In this document: piece after piece, positions 24,341 to 32,685 of the stretch | Layout: every line of letters starts with the position of its first letter | Numbering within the stretch: position 1 is the first letter of the stretch | DNA from: Trichosphaerium sp. ATCC 40318 | Lineage: Eukaryota; Discosea; Flabellinia; Trichosidae | DNA: 64,000 nucleotides | Direction of reading: 5' to 3' | Assembly: GCA_038496445.1 (NCBI GenBank) | Contig: JALMLS010000015.1 | Location: forward strand, 682,001-746,000 | Translations under genes and position numbers: made by a program | The notes under the pieces: generated by a model | Seen by the model: the letters and a program-made list of their open reading frames with translations, nothing else | Databases searched by the model: none | What the model was told of the DNA's origin: nothing

Positions 24341-27282
24341 ATGAAGGGAGTACAGGTGTTGTTGGCATTCGCAATATTGTTTTACAAAGGTTTTTTATTT
24401 CGTTGGTGTTATTACTAACAACGTAGTAGTGTACACACAAATACCACCCATAGATCAATTTTTTGATTCTAGTGGAATACTTAAATTACCAAACGTAACA
24501 TTGGTTAAAGCACCAGTCATGGGCGGTGTGGAAACATTCACTACAACGTATTTTATTTTCGCTGCTGAGGGAATCACTGGTGAGTGTTAAGCATAATTTT
24601 TCGAGTTATATGTTTATTAAATTGATATTATATTAGGCGGACTGGAGGAAGGAATAGTACTTCGAGTGACAACTCTAGATGGTTCTAAACTCTTATTTGA
24701 TATTTTTGTATTTCGCTTACTACTGTACAGATTGGCTTGCTGGGAATCTAACGTTTGCGCCTGTATTGTTGCAAGGCATCACATCGCCTTGTCTGACCTT
24801 CACAGTTAACAGACGTGGTCCTCTAACGTTTGCTATGTTTCATAAAATCGGAATGGCCTATGCTGTTAAATTCCTCAGCCTCAATTTAGCATTGAAGGTG
24901 CATACAACTATTTTTCTGAATCGTCTTTTTGAAGGCCCCAAAGGTTTGCCTTTATGAAGGCTGTCACTTTACAGCACAGAATGTTTTACTGAGTATTTGG
25001 TTGGTGCCTATAAACGAGCGAAAAGTGTTGTTTCCTTTAAATGAAGAGCGAAAAACTGTTTGTGGCTTAGCGAACATACTCACGTGTATATTTAGATCAT
25101 TTCAGAAGATTCAGAATTTATGTTTCCAGCTGTAGACTCTTTTAATGTGAAATCATACACATTCTTCGCGAGTTATGGTATGATGAAATAATGATTTAGG
25201 CTCTAACTTTGTGTTAGGTTATTACTTTGTAGATTTTCATTTTTTCGAAGGCGATTTGGCAGATACATATGATTTAATCAAATCAACAGAACCTGTACTA
25301 CGTACTTTATAAACCAAAAATACCGTTGATAGTGTCCGTAAACTTACTGTATATGGCTACATAGGTGATATAGATGTGGGTGCAATAGATTCAGCGTTTG
25401 CAGCACTTGCTTCTACGTGTTTTCTTCATGCATCAATAAATGAGATTGGAAAGAATATCAAGTTCACATTCTCTGATACGTTTCAACAGAACGTGCGTAT
25501 TTGACAACCATATTTATCAAGTGCTAACATTAATTCTAGAATGCTACACAATACGTATTGAACCAAACCGATGATATTACAAAGATAGTGTTCCTTAAGT
25601 ATAATCCATTTATACAATCTTTTGTGATTCAAATAGAGACAGCCTTGGGTTTAACAGTTACAGCACTATTTGACGTGTCCATTATAGACTGCGACTTTGC
25701 ATTTGTTTCAGAAGTGCATCAATCACCACCCAATACAGCGCCATCAACTGTAGTAAGCACTATTGATATATATACAACGTTAGTATCTCCATTCTTGTAC
25801 TTGCGCTATGATAGTGACAATGATACTATGATGTTTTCTTCTACTCCGCAACTGGTACATCTTCAGCAGTAATACAAAACTAAAGATTGAACAGGATGAT
25901 CCTTTAACAAAGAACGTGCCAAGCGTTGAAACCATTTACCCATCAGTGTTAGAAGGTATTCTCGACAGAAACAGCTGCAAACTTGTTGTAAGCCTTCGCT
26001 AATTTCTATTTCTGACTTACATAAAACAAAAGGTATTACTGGCAGACATGGAAGATTTTGTTGCCTTTATTGAATTTCGTATAAACTTGTTTCCTTGTAC
26101 TTGTACGAAGTTGTTTTATTTGACATATATGCATTAAATGTATCTAGCAAGTACTCCAGCTCCTGCAAGCCTACCGCCTCTTACAGCTGAACCTGTTTCT
26201 CCAACTGCTGTGACTGTTGTGCCAACACCTCAGCCAAGTATTCCGCCTATTGCTCCACCGACTACAGAGCCTCCAACACCGAATATACCTGTTGGACCTC
26301 CGTCATCAAACCCTTTTCCAGATGTACGCTTTTGCAACCGTCGTTATATTAATGTTTGTTGTTAGATTGAGCCTCGACTTGATTGTATCTTAGAAGTAGG
26401 CAACACCTTCACTTTAATTCTTGGATGGAATACACTGGTACCATTTTCTTGATCGTATACGATTTGTAAACAAAAAAGTGACACCTTGAAGGATACACAA
26501 GCAATTATGGTTGAAAGAGGAGAAAATAATATGATGACTGCTGGTGGTGTATCAATAACAACTCAGCCAACTTCTTTTGCTGGAACTGCCCCGTTTTATC
26601 CTGCGTCAGGACAGTTTAGATTCGACTTCTCAGGTGGGTCAGGCATGTGGATTCTCGGAAGAGGAGTGATCAACTTTGATAGTTCTGATCCAGATACAAG
26701 GTGTATTACTGATGGTACGATTTTCCCAACACATCCTTAACCTCAATATCACTTTTTAGAGGCATCAGTTGCTTTGACAATCAACGAAGCATTTCCTTTG
26801 GATGACAATACTCTCACTGGTATTCAAAATGAAGTTTCAAAAGGAATGGGTATTGATCCAAACATCACAGAAGTAACTCAACAACCAGTTACAAACAAAC
26901 GTCAGGCAAGCACAACTGTTACTGTCACTGTTGCATGTACGTTAAGTTCTATACTTCGTTGTACATGTTCTCATGTATATTTGTAGCAACAAGTACCGTT
27001 CAATCTACAAGCGTTGTTGCAAACTTCATAAACAATGCTACTTTGGTATCACAGACTACAACTAACATAGAGACATCAGTCAATGTTATGGTTGAGGTAG
27101 GACAAGAGCAAAAAATTCGTTAACTTACGCGTTTTGTCTTCATTTAGGATGTCTCTACTCCTGCACCTTCAACCGTTGTACAAAGCACAGATAGACCTTT
27201 ACCACCTGTGGCAACACCAAGCAGCTTTATGATTTTAGAACCTGACTTTATAATTGGGATTCTTATTTTATATTTTATTTAA
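24341..27282 (+). CDS. Mosaic surface protein, type II end (copy B1)
   Basis: About sixteen exons. Start 24341 (MKGVQVLLAFAILF). Modules in order: PPIDQFFDSSGIL with TTYFIFAAEG (24447-24580), VLRVTTLDG (24638-24679), DWLAGNLTFAPVLLQGI (24731-24897), STCFLHASINEIG (about 25368-25493), NQTDDITKIVFLKYNP to TMMFSSTPQL (25540-25850), VLEGILDRNSC (about 25900-25988), and a Pro/Thr-rich stalk (26145-26320). Then RLDCILEVGNTFTLILGW, FDFSGGSGMWILGRGVINFD (about 26486-26715), and INEAFPLDDNTLTGIQNEVS to NKRQASTTVTVTVA (26760-26938). An NNATLVSQTTTNIET exon follows, and a final Pro/Thr exon ends in a hydrophobic stretch with stop TAA 27280-27282. The lack of a cytoplasmic tail after the last hydrophobic run suggests GPI anchoring. 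Function unknown. Confidence 0.72.
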
Positions 27283-27660
27283 ATCATCACGTGTTTAAAA
27301 TAACATCTTCCATCTAAACAAACTATCTAAATACATTTCTGTGGAGCTCCATTCAACTTAATCACAAACCAAACCTTTCTTTTTGATGATATTTAATGTT
27401 AAGCGAACAAGAATTTTATGACTTGAATTGCCAATTAAATTAAATATGTCACGGAACTGTATATTCGCGAAACTATTTCGCAATAAGCATGATACTATTT
27501 TTCTAAACTTGTACACTATCGTTTTAGTGATTGACAACAGTGTAAGTTGCTTTGTGTATATATTGGCTATAATGAAGTTGTTGAAATCCCAATCCTTTTT
27601 TTTGAGAACGACACCTTGAAAAACTTCCAGTATACTCTCAACTTTCACACTGGTGTATTG
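27283..27660. other. Spacer with one uncertain minus-strand frame
   Basis: A minus-strand frame of 96 codons (27358-27648, beginning MKVESILEVFQGVVLKKK) covers most of this stretch but resembles nothing I know and has no supporting context. I leave it as undecided rather than call a gene. Confidence 0.25.
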
Positions 27661-28375
27661 TCGAAAGGCATAGTATGTCCGTCCTAATAGCCTTGACCCA
27701 AATAGTCATATCAACCCGTGAACAATCTCAACCACATAGAAATAGAAATATCCGAAGAACAAACAGCAGATTTTTAAATTTAGGATAACGCGTTTGGGTT
27801 TCGCAACAGAAAGATATACGATTCCCCTGCCCTTGTTAGAATATCTATACCTACCGATGAAGCACCTGCAACAGCTGTAAACACGAAAGATATATCACAA
27901 GTATCTCCTTTCATCTATATTCACTTCAACGAAAGTACAAGTAAAATCAAAGGTATTGCTATCAAGAAGCAAAATACACTGCCTTTATACAAACAACACT
28001 TTACTACAGCCAACTGTTGCATCACTCCCAAGCTCTATGCCATCGGTTCTTATTGTTCCTTCCACTCTTTCGCCTGTAGATCCATCTATATTTCCAACTG
28101 CGCCAAACAAAACAGTTGAGTGTAGAAATAGTTCTTGTATTCAATGCAATCCAATGACCACATGCGTCATTGAAACGAATGTTGTTGTACCATCTGATAC
28201 TACTGTGAGCATAATAGCGCCTACAGTGATCGGTGATTTCATAAACAAAGGTGAAGTGATTCTAGTATTCGATGATGAAACAACTCCTACTCTTTCTGTA
28301 AAAGGTATTGTCGTATAATGTAATCACCGTATTTACTTTTTTCTTGTATCTAGGATGCTTAGTGATAATGTGAGC
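27661..28375 (+). pseudogene. Truncated relic of a type I surface-protein gene
   Basis: Begins with sequence matching the region upstream of the gene at 74-2574 (near 2580-2690, inverted). It then jumps to the end of an ectodomain exon (APATAVNTKDISQVSPFIYI, about 27857-27940), a Ser/Pro stalk and CIQCNPMTTCVIETNVVVPS with GEVILVFDDETTP (27980-28300). It stops just after the acceptor of the VSGVDTSS exon. The signal, N-terminal and transmembrane exons are deleted. Its cysteine exon is closer to that of 74-2574 than to that of 32686-35264, so it could serve as a donor cassette. Confidence 0.65.
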
Positions 28376-28429
28376 TGAGAGTATGACGACTATTGATAGA
28401 GTTTGATAAAGATCAAACATAGGAATATT

Positions 28430-29150
28430 TTTTGATTAATGTTAATCAAACCGTGTAAAACAAGTCATTCTTTAACTAGTACATGGTTGAATAACAAAAA
28501 GATGAGTGTACAAAACATACAAAGTATAATGGAATGTTGAGGGGTTTATTGGTGAAACAATAAACGAGTTTATACAGCCTCTGCGTTCTGTGTGTACATA
28601 GCTGTTGATTAATCTCTGCATGTATAGAATTCATTGCCTTGAATAGTTATTTTAGCACCACCACAGCCTCGTGCGTAGCATGGCCTGCATTTTTTAGAAC
28701 TTGTTTTTGCTTCTACACCAGGATACTCCTTTTGTGGGCAATGATCGATTTTCTGCCTACATAGTTGACGTCCGTTGTGAACTAAACTTCATTAAAACAA
28801 AAACACAAAAGCGAGTTCTAAAGACATACAGTATTTCCTGGAGCATTTATAATCACAGCCTGAATCTGATTTGACAATGCATAGCAAGCAAAGAAATGCA
28901 GCGAAGAGTAGTAGGAGTTTCATTTTTAAGGGTGTAGTTGTTTGTATTGTTGGTGTTAAAGAACAATGCTAACTTAAGTGAGATATTATCTATTTTACGT
29001 TTGTGATTTCTTAATAACTTACTATTCACTTCTACGCTCATTGGGGTACCCAAAGAAGTGAATAGAATTATAAATGATACAAGTTAAATATCGGGTAAAT
29101 AGTTACTACCGGACAAACTGCAAAAAACACGTGCACCGGAAAGGTAGTTT
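28430..29150. repeat. Left arm of a ~0.7-kb inverted repeat
   Basis: The reverse complement of this stretch matches 29340-30020, including the small cysteine-rich gene, its upstream AATTCTATTCACTTC block and the downstream GAGGGGTTTATTGG region. The spacer between arms is about 190 bp. Confidence 0.75.
28609..28923 (-). pseudogene. Small cysteine-rich secreted protein, copy in the left palindrome arm
   Basis: Start 28921-28923; signal peptide MKLLLLFAAFLCLLCIVKS, then SGCNGKCSRKYC in exon 1. Exon 2 has HCPQKEYPGVEAKTSSKKC, CYARGC and IQGNEFYTC before the stop at 28609-28611. At the intron/exon 2 junction one G present in the right-arm copy is missing, so the standard splice shifts the frame into a stop. 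Nine cysteines are conserved across both exons. Exon 2 differs from the right-arm copy in several residues, so both have diverged since duplication. Function unknown. Confidence 0.55.
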
Positions 29151-29339
29151 TATGATTGACGCCTTTGGGTAGGCACTTAGGGAGGACATCCAGTGCCACG
29201 ATTGAGGGCACAACCAACCCTAGACTTTTTTTTCTGAAGCTCATAGAAAATTGGTTAGCGACTTTATCGGTTATGACAATTCGTAACCGGTTCGGTTGTG
29301 GTTATGGTGAAGATGAAAGTTGTTGGCTTCACCCCTCCG

Positions 29340-30020
29340 GCGCACGTGTTTTTGCAGTTTGTCCGGTAGTAACTATTTCTCCGATATTTAACTTGTATCA
29401 TTTATAATTCTATTCACTTCTTTGGGTACCCCAATGAGCGTAGAAGTTAATAGTAAGTTATTAAGAAATCACAAACGTAAAATAGATAATATCTCACTTA
29501 AATTAGCATTGTTCTTCAACACCAACAATACAAACAACTACACCCTTAAAAATGAAACTCCTACTACTCTTCGCTGCATTTCTTTGCTTGCTATGCATTG
29601 TCAAATCAGATTCAGGCTGTAATGGTAAATGCTCCAGGAAATACTGTATGTCTTTAGAACTCGCTTGTGTGTTTTGTTTTAATAAAGGTTTAGTTTACAA
29701 TGGAGCTCAACTATGTAAGCAGAAAACCAATCATTGCCCAAAAAAGGAGTATCCTGGTGTAGAAGCAAAAACAAGTTCTAAAAAATGCGAGTCATGCGGT
29801 TCACGAGGCTGTACTGGTAAAATAGTTGTTCAAGGCAATAGTTTCTTGCAATGCTAAACTTAACCACAGCTTGTTTATAGTTTCGCCAATAAACCCCTCA
29901 ACATTCCATTATACTTTGTATGTTTTGTATACACTCATCTTTTTGTTATTCAAACCATGTACTAGTTAAAGAATGACTTGTTTTTACTGTTTGATTAACA
30001 TCAAATATACACGGTGATGT
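29340..30020. repeat. Right arm of the ~0.7-kb inverted repeat
   Basis: Mirror of 28430-29150. The two arms place two copies of the small cysteine-rich gene head to head around a short spacer (29150-29340), so both would be transcribed outward from a shared upstream region. Confidence 0.75.
29552..29857 (+). CDS. Small secreted cysteine-rich protein, intact copy
   Basis: Exon 1 from ATG 29552 encodes a signal peptide (MKLLLLFAAFLCLLCIVKS) and GCNGKCSRKYC. A 42-nt intron (GTATGT...AATAAAG, about 29648-29689) is followed by LVYNGAQLC, NHCPKKEYPGVEAKTSSKKC, CGSRGC and a final LQC with stop TAA 29855-29857. The mature product would be about 65-70 residues with nine cysteines and no other hydrophobic segment, so it is probably secreted and disulphide-bonded. 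The intron is a multiple of three and lacks stops, so an unspliced form would also be open; the 43-nt intron in the other copies argues for splicing. No known family is recognised. Confidence 0.65.
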   Translation: MKLLLLFAAFLCLLCIVKSDSGCNGKCSRKYCMSLELACVFCFNKGLVYNGAQLCKQKTNHCPKKEYPGVEAKTSSKKCESCGSRGCTGKIVVQGNSFLQC

Positions 30021-30391
30021 ATGTTCACCCAATTGCCTCTACAGTCAGATCCAGTTAATTTGTGTTCACATTTTTTGTAAGCGCTTTGTCAAAGTGCGTA
30101 TGTCTGTTATAACAGAGCACTTACTGTAGTTTAACATTCTATTCCCAGAACGACATGTGATAGCAACAAGTACATTCATTCCATTCTGTGGAGCCTCATA
30201 CAAATTCCTCTACAGCACTGGGTTTATGGCGGCAGAAAAGTAAGGTTAAGCTAACGCTAATAAAACTGACAAGATGCTAAGTTATTTATTTCACACTTAG
30301 AACTGAACAATAGAGCCATTCGTTCTACAGATACATTTACACATGATAAAGCATTAATATGACAGGTGTGAACCACATACAACAATTGTCC
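30021..30391. other. Intergenic stretch downstream of the palindrome
   Basis: No gene seen. It separates the palindrome arm from the 3' end of the MORN-repeat gene on the minus strand. Confidence 0.4.
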
Positions 30392-31309
30392 CTACTTGTG
30401 CTCTCCTTCTCGCTTATCATTGATATAACAACATTGTTCTTGCAATTGGCCATTGTCATTCCAATACTTGTACTCTCCCTGCCGCTCACCATTGATGTAA
30501 TAGCATTGTTCTTTCAATTGGCCATTTTCATACCAATACTTGTACTCTCCTTGCCGCTTACCATTGATGTAATAGCATTGTTCTTTCAATTGACAATTAT
30601 CAGTAGTGAAAGGCATATCATTGTTGTAGTAAAACAGTTTCCTATGGTACCAACATTTGTATTCTCCTTCCCGAATATCATTGATGTAATAACATTGTTC
30701 TTTCAATTGGCCAATATAATACCAATACTTGAACTCCCCATACAACTTATCATTGATGTAATAACACTGTTTCTTACGCTGCCCATTTGAATACCAACAC
30801 TTGTACTCGCCTTCTAGCTTATCATTGACAAAATGGTACTGCTCTTGCAATTGGCCAACAAAACTCCACCTACTATACTCTCCTTCTTGCTTATCATTAG
30901 AGTAGTAGCACCGCTTCTTCGATAGGCCTAAGCCAAACCACGTGCGCACTCCTTCCAATTTACCATTTATGTATTGGTGCTCGCTATCTAAATCACCGTT
31001 TATTCCCCACTCTGTGCGTGTTCCATGACGCAGACCGTGCCTGAAATACTCTCGTACTTTCAGTTGACAGCTATAATTATAGTGATATTGTACCCACTTT
31101 CCATGTTTTTCCAGGGCGCTGTCAAACCTTGTCAATGCTGTGTACCTTGATAAAAGCGGCCACTTGACATAAACTTCAAAGTCTAAATCTAAAATATCAA
31201 GTTGCAGCTCAACTGGGAGGTACGATATACCACAATGATCCACTTTTTTGGTATAACTCTGATATGTCACTAGTGTGATAGACGTAACTACCTTGTGTGT
31301 TAATTCCAT
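30392..31309 (-). CDS. F-box-like protein with C-terminal MORN-type repeats
   Basis: Single uninterrupted frame of 305 codons, one of the few intronless genes here. Residues about 28-50 (YLPVELQLDILDLDFEVYVK) resemble an F-box. From about residue 85 to the end there are at least nine copies of a 22-24-residue unit, NGQLKEQCYYINGKRQGEYK-like, of the MORN_2/YwqK type. The third-last region holds an irregular insertion (KLFYYNNDMPF). Stop TAG 30392-30394. The repeats are nearly identical at DNA level (for example 30475-30600), so they expand or contract easily. MORN repeats form beta-hairpin rods that bind lipid or protein; with an F-box they would act as a substrate-binding arm of an SCF ligase. 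This role is inferred. Confidence 0.7.
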   Translation of the reverse strand: MELTHKVVTSITLVTYQSYTKKVDHCGISYLPVELQLDILDLDFEVYVKWPLLSRYTALTRFDSALEKHGKWVQYHYNYSCQLKVREYFRHGLRHGTRTEWGINGDLDSEHQYINGKLEGVRTWFGLGLSKKRCYYSNDKQEGEYSRWSFVGQLQEQYHFVNDKLEGEYKCWYSNGQRKKQCYYINDKLYGEFKYWYYIGQLKEQCYYINDIREGEYKCWYHRKLFYYNNDMPFTTDNCQLKEQCYYINGKRQGEYKYWYENGQLKEQCYYINGERQGEYKYWNDNGQLQEQCCYINDKREGEHK

Positions 31310-32020
31310 TTGGTTTTATATTCAAATAGCCCTTTATCATTCATTGATTATTAGCAGCGTAGTAATGACATGCTGTTAAAGAGCGTTAATATAAATTCTT
31401 TGAATATAACCTAAATAACACAATCACGTGTACAGCTTATTGTTGACCCTTGCTAAGTCGTTTCGGATAATCTTAGTTGAGCACCATGTGCGTTTTACGA
31501 TAAGTTGTGCGTTCAGTCAATCAAGGTCATACTGTAATTGTTGAGTTCTTGACTAAACGTGATTCTGTGCTTGATTTAATGCACTGGATACCTAACATTT
31601 TAGGTCTTCACGAAGAACAATATTGTTTACGTTAATTTGTGATTGTTTTTTTCATTACACTTGAATGAAATTATTACGCCTTCCATTGGCGCTTGGTCTT
31701 TGACAGCAAGTGAAAGTGGAGAAAAGAGATGTTTTTATTAACGCAGAAAAGAAAAAATAAAAAATGTGAACAACTGCAAAGCTTTGCTGACTCATAAAAT
31801 TTCAACCTGAGTATTTATTTTGCCACGTGCTTAGAGTAGCAAGAAACGAAACAGTAGCACCAGATACAAAACATTCAGAACCGAATATCCACGCTACTGC
31901 AAAAGCACACTGAAGTTGTACGCCAAATACAATGAAACATGAACCAATCATATACCTTGAACAACATTAATGAAAAGCGGTATCTCTTACATCGAGATGT
32001 GTTGCTAATAACATATAGAG
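31310..32020. other. Intergenic stretch, no gene seen
   Basis: AT-rich sequence with a CACGTG about 110 bp upstream of the MORN-gene start (near 31423). No open frame worth calling. Confidence 0.4.
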
Positions 32021-32510
32021 TACCAGAGGAAGGTATATTACTCCGAGTGACAAACATTGAAGGTAATTAAACCTTATTGTATTACTATTCACTTCGCTTA
32101 CCACAGATTGCCTCGCTGATAATCACACGTTTGCACCTTTGTTCATTCCAAGTATTGATCTCACTGTTTAAACTGATACGAGCGATTCTCTAACGTTTGC
32201 TATGCTTCACAAAACCGAAATGGACTTTGCTGTTACATTCTTTAACATAAATCTAGCAGCGCAGGTGCCATATCAATCTTTCTATAATCCGCGCTCACAT
32301 GCTTCTTGGAACATTTCAGTCAATTCAACAGTTGTGGTTCCAAATGTAGACTATGGCACTGTGAAATCATACACATTCCTCTCAAGATTAGGTACGACAA
32401 AACTATGATTTAGGCTCTAACGATAACATGTGTCATTGAATCAGATATTATCATCACTCCTGATACCAATGTGACTGTAAGTGCCTACAGTGATCAATAT
32501 ACTTGCTAGG
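32021..32510 (+). pseudogene. Relic of a surface-protein gene (N-terminal ectodomain exons)
   Basis: Recognisable pieces are the LRVT exon (about 32034-32060), a DCLADNHTFAPLFIPSIDL exon (32107-32265) with an in-frame TAA after LTV, part of the next exon (about 32307-32390), and a scrap of the cysteine exon (about 32435-32500, DIIITPDTNVT). The order is collapsed and the frame broken. It abuts the promoter of the intact gene at 32686. Confidence 0.65.
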
Positions 32511-32640
32511 GCAATTTCATTCAACTGTCTACAACCGACTAGCCTGAAATATGGTTAGAAAGTAGTAAGAGCTTGATAGGATCGTTGCTTTAAATGTTGG
32601 TGTGTACGCGCTAACAGTCTTGACCAAATAGTCATATCAA

Positions 32641-32646
32641 CACGTG
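32641..32646. promoter_or_regulatory. CACGTG box upstream of A1
   Basis: 45 bp upstream of the start codon at 32686, in the same context (CAACACGTGAACAATCTCAA) as the inverted sister gene. Confidence 0.4.
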
Positions 32647-32685
32647 AACAATCTCAACACATAGAAATATATGAAGAACAAACAG

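Noticed and set aside
20206-29857. Calling the cysteine-rich peptide a toxin or antimicrobial
   Set aside because: Signal peptide and nine cysteines alone do not show activity, and the cysteine spacing matches no family I know.
30359-30790. Plus-strand 143-codon hydrophobic repeated frame
   Set aside because: It is the antisense of the MORN repeats of the minus-strand gene; the repetition comes from the repeats and the hydrophobicity from the complementary frame.
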